Shown here: in pieces, positions 7,964 to 16,727 of the stretch | Layout: each line of letters begins with the position of its first letter | Numbering within the stretch: position 1 is the stretch's first letter | Assembly: GCA_964370395.1 (NCBI GenBank) | Contig: CAYJIZ010000018.1 | Location: forward strand, 1 to 58,639 | From: JBGUVL01 sp964370395 | Lineage (GTDB): Bacteria > Bacillota_I > Bacilli_A > Erysipelotrichales > Erysipelotrichaceae | Length of the DNA stretch: 58,639 bases | Reading direction: 5' to 3' | Translations under genes and position numbers: made by a program | Notes under the pieces: model-generated | Database searches by the model: none | What the model was told of the DNA's origin: nothing | The model's input: the letters and a program-made list of their open reading frames with translations, nothing else

Positions 7964-10129
7964 ATGGAAAAAAACAAAGGGCGCGTAACCGTCCCAACAG
8001 ATGTCGATGTCATAGATGATACCTTACGCATTATTGAAGCATGGGGTGCAGATGCGATTCGTGATTGTGATGGTACAACGATGCCAGAGCAATTAAAAAA
8101 CTTGGATGTGAAAAAATACGCGACATATTATACAACGCGTAAAGATAATGAATGGGCAATGAAGAATCCTGATGAAATTCAACAGATGTATTTAATGAGT
8201 GATTTTGTCAGTGCGACAAGTACCACTCTAAAAATTAAAATCATGGAACATTACTATAAGGACCAGTTGAAACCAAATACGATTCATGACATAACACGAT
8301 GGTGGGAAGTGATTGATCGTACGACTGGTGAAGTGGTGGATTGTTCACAATGGTCTTATAATGAAGAAAATTTTGAAGTAACAATCAACAATGCGACGTT
8401 ATTTCATTCTTATACAGTTAGCTTTTTGGCTTTTGTGATTTGGGATCCAGTACATATGTACAACTCCTTAACCAATGAATGGGAAGGGGAAGAACACCAG
8501 ATGACATACGATGTTCGTTTACCAAAAACCCAAGAATATGTGTTAAAGAAACTAGAACGATGGATCAAAGAACATCCAGAAATCGATGTGCTACGCTATA
8601 CGACATTTTTCCATCAATTTACTTTGATGTTTGATGAGTACGCACGCGAGAAATTCGTGGACTGGTTTGGGTATAGTGCTAGTGTGAGTCCATATATTTT
8701 AGAAAAGTTTGAACAAGAAGTGGGTTATCCATTTCGACCAGAATACATCATTAACCAAGGGTACCACAATACGACATTTTGTGTTCCAAGCAAAGAATTC
8801 AAAGACTTCTTAGACTTCCAACAAAGAGAAGTGGCAAACCTGATTAAAAAGTTTGTGAAGTTAACGCATGATGGAAACAAAGAAGTAATGATGTTTTTAG
8901 GTGACCATTGGATTGGGACAGAACCATATGGGAAGTACTTTCAACATTTGGGAATTGATGCAGTAGTCGGTTCGGTTGGAAATGGGACAACACTACGTTT
9001 GATTTCTGATATTCCTGGTGTGAAATACACAGAAGGTCGTTTCTTACCATATTTCTTCCCTGATACGTTTTATGAAGGGGGAAACCCAATCAAAGAAGCG
9101 AAAGAAAACTGGGTAACAGCACGCCGTGCTATTTTACGTAAGCCAGTAGATCGTATCGGGTATGGAGGTTACTTGAAGTTAGCATTGCAGTTTGAAGATT
9201 TTGTTGATTATATCACATCGGTATGCGATGAGTTTAGAGAACTTTACAAACATGTGAATGGCTTACAACCATTGTTGATGCCATTTAAGGTAACGGTGTT
9301 AAATAGCTGGGGTAAAATTCGCAGTTGGGGAACACATATGAGTGCCCATGCGCTATCTTACCAAGAATATTATTCTTATTCTGGTGTATTAGAAGCGTTG
9401 AGTGGAATGCCTTTTGATGTAAATTTCATGAGTTTTGATGACATTTTAGAAGATGCGAGCTGTTTAGACGATGCTGGTGTCATCATCAATGTAGGAGAGG
9501 CATACGATGCATTTAGTGGTGGAGAATACTGGGCAAATCCGAAAATTGTGAGTGCCATTCGTAAATTTGTTTACGAAGGTGGTGGATTTATCGGAATTGG
9601 AGAGCCAAGTGCTTACCAAAAAGAAGGAAAGTATTTTCAATTGTTTGATGTGTTAGGAGTAGACAAAGAATTGGGCTTCTCCCTATCAACAGATAAGTAC
9701 AATTGGGATTGCAAGACACATTTCATCAGTGAACAATTGTCGCAAGATGCGAATTTTGGAGAAGCGATGAAAAACATTTATGCTCTTCCAGACACACAAG
9801 TTGTACGACTTAAAAACAAATCTGTTAACTTAGCCGTTTCTACTTATGGCAAAGGACACAGTGTATACATGTCAGGCTTACCATTTAGTTTTGAAAATGC
9901 GCGTTTGTTGTATCGAAGCTTATTTTATGCAGCTAACAAACAGGATGAAATGAAACGTTGGTATTGTGAGAACTACAATGTAGAAGTGAATGTGTATCCA
10001 AGTACCAATAGTTTTTGTGTTGTGAATAATACGTACGAACCACAAGAAAGTGTGGTGTATAAGGGAGATGGTTCTTCCTTTGTGGTAGAGCTAAACGAGT
10101 CACAGATCAAATGGTTTTCAATTGATTAA
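7964..10129 (+). CDS. gnpA: 1,3-beta-galactosyl-N-acetylhexosamine phosphorylase (GH112)
   Basis: Cytosolic phosphorylase that splits a beta-galactosyl disaccharide with phosphate into galactose-1-phosphate and the second sugar. Family substrates are galacto-N-biose from mucin, lacto-N-biose from milk glycans, or galactosyl-rhamnose. The 721 residues match GH112 in length (bifidobacterial enzyme about 750). Visible are RDCDG near 33-37, many aromatic residues lining the barrel, and GDHWIGTEPYG with Asp314, at the place of the general-acid Asp313 of the Bifidobacterium longum enzyme; a beta-rich C-terminal domain follows. It leads an operon with a CUT1-type ABC importer and is divergent from an AraC regulator. 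No N-acetylhexosamine kinase or Leloir enzymes are nearby, so later steps are encoded elsewhere. The family is firm, the exact disaccharide is not. Confidence 0.9.
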   Translation: MEKNKGRVTVPTDVDVIDDTLRIIEAWGADAIRDCDGTTMPEQLKNLDVKKYATYYTTRKDNEWAMKNPDEIQQMYLMSDFVSATSTTLKIKIMEHYYKDQLKPNTIHDITRWWEVIDRTTGEVVDCSQWSYNEENFEVTINNATLFHSYTVSFLAFVIWDPVHMYNSLTNEWEGEEHQMTYDVRLPKTQEYVLKKLERWIKEHPEIDVLRYTTFFHQFTLMFDEYAREKFVDWFGYSASVSPYILEKFEQEVGYPFRPEYIINQGYHNTTFCVPSKEFKDFLDFQQREVANLIKKFVKLTHDGNKEVMMFLGDHWIGTEPYGKYFQHLGIDAVVGSVGNGTTLRLISDIPGVKYTEGRFLPYFFPDTFYEGGNPIKEAKENWVTARRAILRKPVDRIGYGGYLKLALQFEDFVDYITSVCDEFRELYKHVNGLQPLLMPFKVTVLNSWGKIRSWGTHMSAHALSYQEYYSYSGVLEALSGMPFDVNFMSFDDILEDASCLDDAGVIINVGEAYDAFSGGEYWANPKIVSAIRKFVYEGGGFIGIGEPSAYQKEGKYFQLFDVLGVDKELGFSLSTDKYNWDCKTHFISEQLSQDANFGEAMKNIYALPDTQVVRLKNKSVNLAVSTYGKGHSVYMSGLPFSFENARLLYRSLFYAANKQDEMKRWYCENYNVEVNVYPSTNSFCVVNNTYEPQESVVYKGDGSSFVVELNESQIKWFSID

Positions 10130-10131
10130 AA

Positions 10132-10178
10132 GTTCATTTTCGACAAAATGAACAGGGTTATCAAAATTTGATAACCCT
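10132..10178 (+). promoter_or_regulatory. Tandem hairpins after gnpA, without T-tract
   Basis: Hairpin one: GTTCATTTT (10132-10140) with AAAATGAAC (10145-10153). Hairpin two: AGGGTTATCAAA (10154-10165) with TTTGATAACCCT (10167-10178). Neither is followed by a run of T, so they look more like 3'-end protectors or processing/attenuation structures than terminators. Confidence 0.6.
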
Positions 10179-10245
10179 AATAATTAAGATATGTTGTTTA
10201 GATGGACATAGCGCAATATTAATAAAAAACAAGACAAGATTTGTA

Positions 10246-10275
10246 TTGTGAAAGCGCTCGCATTTAGACTAAGAT
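10246..10275 (+). promoter_or_regulatory. CcpA-like cre site overlapping a second promoter
   Basis: TGAAAGCGCTCGCA at 10249-10262 fits the cre consensus TGWNANCGNTNWCA except for one base (G for W). It overlaps TTGTGA (10246-10251), which with TAAGAT (10270-10275) at 18-base spacing forms a plausible promoter for the binding-protein gene. This implies catabolite repression of the transporter. Confidence 0.55.
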
Positions 10276-10308
10276 AAATTCATGGAGATAAATAACAAGG
10301 AGGAAACT

Positions 10309-11685
10309 ATGAAAAAGTTATTATCAAGTGCTTTGGTTGGATTCATGGCATTGTCACTAGTAGCGTGTGGTGGTTCTGGCGACAAAGGAAAAGATGAAAA
10401 TGTTTTAACAATCTCTGGATTAAATGGAGGTTATGGAACGAAGGGATGGGAAGAAGTCGTTAAAGTATTCGAAAAGAAAAACGATGTTAAAGTGGAATTA
10501 ACACTTGAAAAAAACATTGCGGAAACATTACGCCCTGTCTTAACTTCAGGAAAAAACGTTCCTGATTTAGTTTACTTATCACTTGGAGCAGAAGGAAAAT
10601 TAACAGATACAATGGCTGCTGAAAAACAAATTACGGACATTAGTGATGTATTGGAAATGGACGTACCTGGTGAAGATGTCAACGTTGGTGATAAAATTCT
10701 TCCAGGTTTCAGTGAAGCGTTAACTTCTAGCCCTTATGGGGATGGAAAAATGTATTTGGCACCAATCAACTATGCACCATGTGGATTATTCTACAATGCT
10801 GGTTTATTTAAAGAAAAAGGTTGGGAAGTACCAACAACTTGGGATGAAATGTGGGCTTTAGGAGACAAAGCAAAAGCAGAAGGAATTGCTTTATTTACAT
10901 ACCCAACAACTGGTTACTTCGATGCATTCTTCTCAGCGTTATTAAATGTGACTGCTGGACCTGATGCTTACACTAAGTTAATGAACTACGATACAAAAAC
11001 ATGGGAAAGCAAAGAAGTAAAAGAAGCTTTCGATATCGTTGGTAAATTAGCTACGTATACAGAAGCAAACACAGTGGCAAATGCAAACAAAGATGCATAT
11101 ATGAAAAACCAACAATTAATTTTGGATAACAAAGCGTTATTTGTTCCAAATGGAACTTGGTTACCAGGTGAAATGAGCGATGCTCCAAAAGCAAAAGGAT
11201 TTGAATGGGGATTCACAGCGTTACCAAAATTAAATGCTGATTCTGATTCTTATTCAACAGCGTTTGTTGAACAAGTATACATTCCTAAAAAAGCGAAAAA
11301 CAAAGAGTTAGCGAAAAAATTTATCGCCTTCATGTACAGTGATGAAGCAGCTGAAATTTTCTACAAATACGGAGCTCCAAAAACGGATGAAAACGATAAA
11401 GTAATCGAAGGAGAATACAACGTTGGTGCAGTTATGCCAATCACAACAGCTTCTACTAAGATTATGAAAGAAAACGATGAAAACATTTTATACTACAGTG
11501 TGTATGACAATGGAGCGAAATCTAACCCAGTTGGATTTGTCTTCAAAGAAACAGTAGAAGGAGTTGATTTAACAAGTCCTGAAGGTATCTTATATGGTAC
11601 TGTAAATGAAGTTGTAAATGGAACAAAAACGGTTGATCAATGGTATAGTGCAGTGCTTGATGCCGTAAAAAAATATGACAAATAA
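10309..11685 (+). CDS. Sugar ABC transporter substrate-binding lipoprotein
   Basis: Extracellular solute-binding protein (family 1, CUT1 type), 458 residues. The signal peptide MKKLLSSALVGFMALSLVAC ends in a lipobox with Cys20 as the lipidated residue, followed by a Gly/Ser/Lys linker. The body has the maltose-binding-like pattern: repeated aromatic residues, INYAPCGLFYNAGLF in the hinge region and YIPKKAKNKELAKKFIAFM near the end. It anchors on the outer face and delivers sugar, probably the GnpA substrate, to the permeases downstream. ATG 10309 has AAGGAGG at 10297-10303; the longer frame upstream lacks one. A hairpin after the gene may keep its mRNA in excess over the permeases. Confidence 0.9.
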   Translation: MKKLLSSALVGFMALSLVACGGSGDKGKDENVLTISGLNGGYGTKGWEEVVKVFEKKNDVKVELTLEKNIAETLRPVLTSGKNVPDLVYLSLGAEGKLTDTMAAEKQITDISDVLEMDVPGEDVNVGDKILPGFSEALTSSPYGDGKMYLAPINYAPCGLFYNAGLFKEKGWEVPTTWDEMWALGDKAKAEGIALFTYPTTGYFDAFFSALLNVTAGPDAYTKLMNYDTKTWESKEVKEAFDIVGKLATYTEANTVANANKDAYMKNQQLILDNKALFVPNGTWLPGEMSDAPKAKGFEWGFTALPKLNADSDSYSTAFVEQVYIPKKAKNKELAKKFIAFMYSDEAAEIFYKYGAPKTDENDKVIEGEYNVGAVMPITTASTKIMKENDENILYYSVYDNGAKSNPVGFVFKETVEGVDLTSPEGILYGTVNEVVNGTKTVDQWYSAVLDAVKKYDK

Positions 11686-11717
11686 ACACGCATAATCTAT
11701 AATTGAATAAGCAATGT

Positions 11718-11745
11718 AAATAGCGGTGGATAACACCGCTATTTT
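11718..11745 (+). promoter_or_regulatory. Attenuating hairpin between binding-protein and permease genes
   Basis: AAATAGCGGTG (11718-11728) pairs with CACCGCTATTT (11734-11744) around GATAA; only four T follow. A leaky terminator here would give more binding protein than permease, as in many sugar ABC operons. Confidence 0.6.
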
Positions 11746-11766
11746 AGAAAAAAAAGGAGTAGCGTT

Positions 11767-12660
11767 ATGAACAAAAAGAAAGAAAAAAGAAGATTTATTG
11801 CGATTTGTTTGGCTCCTGCTATCATTTTATTTACCGTTTTTATGATTATTCCAACACTAAATGTGTTTTGGATGTCAACGTTAAAGTGGGGAGGCTTATC
11901 GGCAGACAAGCAATTTGTCGGTATTGATAACTTTAAAATATTATTTGCTGATATGAACTTTATACAAGCCTTGCAAAATACGATATTGTTGATTGTGATG
12001 GTTACAATCGTAACCTTAACTATCGCTATCTTATTTGCTAGTATCTTAGTTCGTGAAAAAATTAAGGGGCAAAATTTCTTCCGTGTTATTTTCTATATCC
12101 CTAATATTTTATCGGTTGTTGTTATCGCATCGATTTTCACAGCTATTTACGATCCTTCCACAAACGGTTTATTAAATAGTATACAAGCACTATTTCAACC
12201 AGATACATGGGAAACAACAAAGTATTTAGGAGATCCTAATATTATGTTGTATGCGATTGCTGGGGCGATGATTTGGCAGGCGATTGGTTATTATATGGTT
12301 ATGTATATGGCAAGTATGAGTTCCATTCCAGAACACTTATACGAAGCCGCAGCATTAGAAGGGGCAGGTAAGGTAAAACAATTTTTTTCCATCACATTAC
12401 CACTTGTTTGGGACAATATTCGAACTACTTTGACCTTTTTTATCATTAGCTGTATTAATTTGAGTTTCCTTTTTGTAAAGGTATTTGGTTCTGGACCAGG
12501 TGGAGCGAGTGAAACAGTGCTTAGTTATATGTATAAGCAAGCATATTCCAACGCTTCGTATGGGTATGGTATGGCTATCGGTGTTATTATCTTCTTGTTC
12601 TCGTTTGTTTTAAGTGCTCTTGTAAATAAAGCAACAGAACGTGAAGTATTGGAATTTTAG
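11767..12660 (+). CDS. Sugar ABC transporter permease (MalF/UgpA type)
   Basis: Integral membrane protein of 297 residues with about six transmembrane segments, the first after a strongly basic MNKKKEKRRF start. The ATPase-contact EAA loop is visible as LYEAAALEGAGKVKQFFSITLPL in the C-terminal half. It forms the channel with the next permease for uptake of the sugar bound by the upstream lipoprotein. The ATG is preceded by AAAGGAG. The second permease follows 11 bases after its stop. Confidence 0.92.
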   Translation: MNKKKEKRRFIAICLAPAIILFTVFMIIPTLNVFWMSTLKWGGLSADKQFVGIDNFKILFADMNFIQALQNTILLIVMVTIVTLTIAILFASILVREKIKGQNFFRVIFYIPNILSVVVIASIFTAIYDPSTNGLLNSIQALFQPDTWETTKYLGDPNIMLYAIAGAMIWQAIGYYMVMYMASMSSIPEHLYEAAALEGAGKVKQFFSITLPLVWDNIRTTLTFFIISCINLSFLFVKVFGSGPGGASETVLSYMYKQAYSNASYGYGMAIGVIIFLFSFVLSALVNKATEREVLEF

Positions 12661-12671
12661 GAGGAATGTAA

Positions 12672-13553
12672 GTGAAAAACAAAAAAAGTATGAGTACAGA
12701 ACGCCTGTATAAAATCTTTATCTACGTGGCTTTAATTACACTTGCGATCTCTATTATCGTTCCCGTAGCTTGGGTATTTATGGCATCGATTAAACAAAAC
12801 TCGCAATTTTATGGAAATCCTTGGTCGATTCCAACAAGTGTTCATTTTGCCAATTTTGTAAATGCATTTGAAAAAGCGAACATGGGGGAATATTTTATGA
12901 ACTCTGTGATTGCAACGGGACTTGGTTTATTGCTATTATTAGTTGTTGCCCTTCCTGCTTCCTATGTATTAGCAAGATTTCAATTCAAAGGAAAGAAATT
13001 TCTTAATACGGCAATGATGGCAGGACTGTTCATTAAAGTGAACTATATTGTAGTACCAATCTTCTTGATGCTACTTGATTGGGATGAGGTTGCTTACAAT
13101 ATGGTAGGAGGCGAATTATTTCTAAATAATATTTTTGTCTTAGCACTAGTATATGCAGCAACTGCCATTCCCTTTACTGTTTATTTATTAAGTGGTTATT
13201 TTAAAACATTACCAACTGCTTACGAAGAAGCGGCATTAATTGATGGATGTGGCTATTTTAAAACAATGATAAAAGTGATGATACCAATGGCAAAACCGAG
13301 CATTGTTACGGTTATTTTGTTTAATTTCTTAGCCTTTTGGAACGAATACATCATCGCGTTAACACTGCTTCCAGGAACATCAAAAACATTACCTGTCGGG
13401 TTGATGAATTTAATGCAAGCAACAAGAGGAAAAGCAGAATATGGGATGATGTATGCAGGTTTGGTCATTGTTATGTTACCTACTTTAATTTTGTATATTA
13501 TGGTACAAAAAAAATTAACCCAAGGAATGACCCTTGGTGGATTAAAGGACTAA
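12672..13553 (+). CDS. Sugar ABC transporter permease (MalG/UgpE type)
   Basis: Second membrane subunit, 293 residues, about six transmembrane helices, with the EAA loop YEEAALIDGCGYFKTMIKVMIPMAKP. The end sequence QKKLTQGMTLGGLKD is typical of MalG-type permeases. I use GTG 12672, which has GGAGGAATG before it; the ATG at 12690 has no such site. It is followed after nine bases by a small membrane-protein gene. Confidence 0.92.
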   Translation: MKNKKSMSTERLYKIFIYVALITLAISIIVPVAWVFMASIKQNSQFYGNPWSIPTSVHFANFVNAFEKANMGEYFMNSVIATGLGLLLLLVVALPASYVLARFQFKGKKFLNTAMMAGLFIKVNYIVVPIFLMLLDWDEVAYNMVGGELFLNNIFVLALVYAATAIPFTVYLLSGYFKTLPTAYEEAALIDGCGYFKTMIKVMIPMAKPSIVTVILFNFLAFWNEYIIALTLLPGTSKTLPVGLMNLMQATRGKAEYGMMYAGLVIVMLPTLILYIMVQKKLTQGMTLGGLKD

Positions 13554-13562
13554 GGAGAGGTT

Positions 13563-13733
13563 ATGATGAATCATACAGTACAAAATATACTATTACTGCT
13601 TCTCTTTGTAGCATCCGTAGTACTTGTCGTAGTGGGACAAAAAAATATAGGCTATGCAGGGTTAAGCGCAGAATTAATTGGATTAGCTGGTGTGATAAGT
13701 GTTTTATACATTTACAACAAGCGTTATAAGTAG
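13563..13733 (+). CDS. Small two-helix membrane protein in the sugar operon
   Basis: 56 residues, start MMNHTVQNI (the second ATG at 13566 is also possible) after GGAGAGG, stop TAG 13731-13733. Two hydrophobic segments (about 8-25 and 33-52) flank a short polar loop VGQKNIGYAGL; the tail is YNKRYK. It sits between the permease and ATPase genes, nine bases from each, so it is certainly co-transcribed. I believe comparable short two-helix proteins occur in other CUT1 operons, but I cannot name a family. A role as accessory subunit of the permease complex is inference from position only. Confidence 0.8.
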   Translation: MMNHTVQNILLLLLFVASVVLVVVGQKNIGYAGLSAELIGLAGVISVLYIYNKRYK

Positions 13734-13742
13734 GAGGAACAT

Positions 13743-14834
13743 ATGGCAGATTTAACATTACAACACATAGATAAGATATATGATAATAATGTACAAGCAG
13801 TATTTGATTTTAACTTAGAAATCAAAGACAAAGAATTTATCGTTTTTGTAGGACCGAGTGGTTGTGGGAAAAGTACAACTCTACGTATGATTGCTGGGTT
13901 AGAAGAAATTACGAAAGGTTCGCTTTACATTGATGATACATTAGTAAATGATGTCGCACCAAAGGATCGCGACATTGCCATGGTGTTTCAATCGTATGCA
14001 CTGTATCCACATATGAGTGTTTACGATAATATGGCATTTGGTTTAAAAATTAAAAAGACGCCAAAAGAAGAAATCGACAAACGAGTAAAAGAGGCTGCAC
14101 GTATTTTAGAAATCGAACAGTACTTAGATCGTAAACCAAAAGCGTTGTCCGGAGGTCAAAGACAACGTGTTGCACTAGGAAGAGCGATTGTTAGAAATGC
14201 AAAGGTATTCTTAATGGATGAACCACTTTCTAACTTGGATGCTAAATTACGTGTACAAATGCGTTCAGAAATTATCAAATTACACGAACGTATCGGTGCT
14301 ACGACAATTTATGTTACGCATGACCAAACCGAAGCAATGACAATGGCAACGCGTATTGTAGTAATGAAAGATGGGTACATTCAACAAATTGGTACTCCAT
14401 CACAAATCTACAACAATCCAGCAAATATGTTTGTTGCTAGCTTTGTGGGTGCACCTGCAACTAACTTTATTAAAGGTGTATACGAAGAAGGACATTTTAT
14501 CATCAGTGAGCAAAAGATCACTTTACCAAAAATGTATTTGGATGATTTAAAACCTTACGAAGGCAAAGAAGTAATCATGGGTATTCGACCAGAAGACTTA
14601 CATGGAGAAGGAATCGTTGCTGATACCTATCCAAGTGCACACTTTAACTTCAAAGTGGACGTAAGCGAATTGTTGGGTCATGAATACATCTTACATGGAA
14701 ATATTCACAAGCAAGCGATGATCGCAAAAGTATCAGCGCGTCTTGATGTGAAAGCACATGATAATATAGAATTGACTTTTGATTTAAGCAAAGTACATTT
14801 CTATGATTGTGCAACGGAAATTAAAATTATATAA
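13743..14834 (+). CDS. Sugar ABC transporter ATP-binding protein (MsmK/UgpC/MalK type)
   Basis: 363-residue ATPase. Walker A GPSGCGKSTT (about 38-47), Q-loop MVFQSYALYPHM, signature LSGGQRQRVALGRA, Walker B VFLMDEPLSNLDAK, switch His in YVTHDQTEAM, then a C-terminal TOBE/MalK regulatory domain (about 235-363). It powers the two permeases encoded upstream. Here it is part of the operon, although in many Firmicutes one MsmK serves several sugar importers, so it could energise others too. AGGAGG lies before the ATG; a 17-bp terminator follows. Confidence 0.93.
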   Translation: MADLTLQHIDKIYDNNVQAVFDFNLEIKDKEFIVFVGPSGCGKSTTLRMIAGLEEITKGSLYIDDTLVNDVAPKDRDIAMVFQSYALYPHMSVYDNMAFGLKIKKTPKEEIDKRVKEAARILEIEQYLDRKPKALSGGQRQRVALGRAIVRNAKVFLMDEPLSNLDAKLRVQMRSEIIKLHERIGATTIYVTHDQTEAMTMATRIVVMKDGYIQQIGTPSQIYNNPANMFVASFVGAPATNFIKGVYEEGHFIISEQKITLPKMYLDDLKPYEGKEVIMGIRPEDLHGEGIVADTYPSAHFNFKVDVSELLGHEYILHGNIHKQAMIAKVSARLDVKAHDNIELTFDLSKVHFYDCATEIKII

Positions 14835-14855
14835 GCGGAATTTTCTTTTCTCTAA

Positions 14856-14898
14856 AACGCAAAGCAGTGTACGAAAGTGCACTGTTTTGCGTTGTTTT
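14856..14898 (+). terminator. Strong terminator of the gnpA/ABC operon
   Basis: A 17-bp stem (14856-14872 with 14877-14893, two G-U pairs) is capped by a GAAA tetraloop and followed by GTTTTT. Confidence 0.9.
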
Positions 14899-14950
14899 TG
14901 TTAATTACTACCATTCGTTGTTTTCAATTTAAATTTCTATTTAAAAAAGG

Positions 14951-14956
14951 TATAAT
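14951..14956 (+). promoter_or_regulatory. -10 element of the GGDEF gene
   Basis: TATAAT at 14951-14956, 38 bases before the ATG. No good -35 (TTTAAA at 14928-14933 with 17-base spacing is weak). Confidence 0.45.
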
Positions 14957-14994
14957 TAATTTATAAAAAAAACAAAGCAAGAAAAGGTGACACT

Positions 14995-16599
14995 ATGAGC
15001 ATCGAACATTTAATCGCAAAAATTATACAATTTGAGAAACGAAAAGAGTATATCCAAATGAAAGAAACCATCGATTTACTCGAAAAACAAGCCAGTGCAA
15101 CGAATCATATCGAAGCATTGTGTGCAAGTGCGTATTATGAAGCAATATACCTAAATGCGATGAATTTGCACGAAGAAAGCATTCAGCATTTTTATACGGC
15201 GATTCAATATGCCAAACAAGGAGAGTTGTATTGGTATAAGATGAAATGCCATAACGAACTAGGAAATGTATTTGCCTGTATTGCGGATTATTTTTCTGCG
15301 TTGAAACAATTTTTAAAAGCGTATCGCGTTGCGAATTCGAATGATTCTTTTCACTTCAAACACATTATCTTGAATAATATTGGAAGTTTGTTTGTCTGGC
15401 TAGATGAATTCAAAACGGCAACGTATTATTTTAATGAAGCGTATGAGATGTACATGGAGTACGATTGTTATGACGAAGTATTACTGGAAACCATATTAGT
15501 GAATCTTTGTGAAGCTACTTGTTATTATAATGACAATGGACGCTTTGAATATTTGTATCGTTTTCATGAAGACCATGTTACAAAACCAAACAAACGAGTG
15601 ATTGAAGCGTTACGGATTTTAAAAGATGTACGTCGTCATTATGTGAACCAAAGCAATGAATTCATTGCTCCCCTTGTTTTGCAGTTCATTGAAGCAAGCG
15701 AAAAGACGAGTCAACCTGCTTATTTTTATCGTGGTTTTGTGGAATTGTTTGAGATTTGTATTAAAATTGGTGACGAAGCAACAGCCAAAAACATTCAGCT
15801 TCACTTGGATGAAATCAACCATCCGATGCGAATGTTAGCATTTGATTTTCGCTTATCAAAATTAAGAGTCGACTTCTATCGCGCATTTGTACCAGATGGT
15901 TCGCATGAGAAGTGTTTGGTGTACGAAGATTACTTCTTAAAAAGTAGTGATTATGCTAGTTTGTTTCATAAGACCTATGTGCAAAATGTAATGGTATCAT
16001 TGGAGCTGGATCACTTTAAAAGTGAAGTGCATAGTGCATACAAAGAAAATCAAGTATTGCAAAAAGAAATTGAAAAAGACTCGTTTACTAACTTATTGAA
16101 TAAAGTGTACGCTAAAAAATATGTAAATAGTATGTTGCAACAGCGCAAAGTCGATACGAGCCAAGCACTTATTTTATTCGATATTGATAAATTCAAAGAG
16201 GTGAATGACCTGTATGGGCATCAGTTTGGTGATGAAGTAATTTTACGTAGTGCCAGGTTGGTGGAAACCTTTATGAATAAAGATACGATATTAGCACGTT
16301 TTGGTGGAGATGAGTTTTTTGTTTTCTTATCTGATGTCACTTCACTTAGCGATTTAAAGGCAATGGTACAACAATTATTACAAATAGGAAGAAAGATCTT
16401 TTTTCCTAACGATGTGGAAAAATACCAGACATATAGTATCGGTGTTGCGTTTATTCAATCATCGCTTACTTTTGATGAAGCTTTCGCTATTGCGGATCGT
16501 GCCCTTTATTATGCCAAAGAAGCAGGGCGTAACCAAGCGGTGATTATGTTAAATGAAGAGATTATCGCAATGATCAAAGGAATCGAATCCAAGCAGTAG
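14995..16599 (+). CDS. Soluble GGDEF-domain protein with N-terminal TPR-like repeats
   Basis: 534 residues. The first 340 or so are helical and Tyr/Phe-rich, with spacing like tetratricopeptide repeats (SALKQFLKAYRVAN, TATYYFNEAYEMY). A short coiled region (about 343-362) leads to a GGDEF domain: DIDKFKEVNDLYGHQFGDE (metal-binding Asp near 396) and active-site GGDEF at 437-441. This predicts a diguanylate cyclase making cyclic di-GMP. The inhibitory RxxD motif normally just before GGDEF is absent (MNKD at 427-430). No signal peptide or membrane helix is seen. It is monocistronic between two terminator/promoter regions. Activity is likely but not certain. Confidence 0.85.
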   Translation: MSIEHLIAKIIQFEKRKEYIQMKETIDLLEKQASATNHIEALCASAYYEAIYLNAMNLHEESIQHFYTAIQYAKQGELYWYKMKCHNELGNVFACIADYFSALKQFLKAYRVANSNDSFHFKHIILNNIGSLFVWLDEFKTATYYFNEAYEMYMEYDCYDEVLLETILVNLCEATCYYNDNGRFEYLYRFHEDHVTKPNKRVIEALRILKDVRRHYVNQSNEFIAPLVLQFIEASEKTSQPAYFYRGFVELFEICIKIGDEATAKNIQLHLDEINHPMRMLAFDFRLSKLRVDFYRAFVPDGSHEKCLVYEDYFLKSSDYASLFHKTYVQNVMVSLELDHFKSEVHSAYKENQVLQKEIEKDSFTNLLNKVYAKKYVNSMLQQRKVDTSQALILFDIDKFKEVNDLYGHQFGDEVILRSARLVETFMNKDTILARFGGDEFFVFLSDVTSLSDLKAMVQQLLQIGRKIFFPNDVEKYQTYSIGVAFIQSSLTFDEAFAIADRALYYAKEAGRNQAVIMLNEEIIAMIKGIESKQ

Positions 16600-16685
16600 C
16601 TACATGATAAAATCGCTATTTTAAAGGGTTTGGAATTGATGAAAGAGGGAAGTGAAAATTACATAAAAATTTTCATAAATAATGA

Positions 16686-16714
16686 TTGAAATAATAGGTG
16701 ATTCTTGTTATCAT
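16686..16714 (+). promoter_or_regulatory. Promoter of the pyrimidine operon
   Basis: TTGAAA (16686-16691), 17-base spacer, TATCAT (16709-16714) extended by TGT. Transcription would begin near 16721, directly before the PyrR-responsive leader. Confidence 0.75.
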
Positions 16715-16727
16715 ATACGTAGTAAAA

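Noticed and set aside
13337..13729. 130-residue plus-strand ORF spanning the permease end and the small membrane gene
   Set aside because: Overlaps two better-supported frames and has the composition of a shifted frame.
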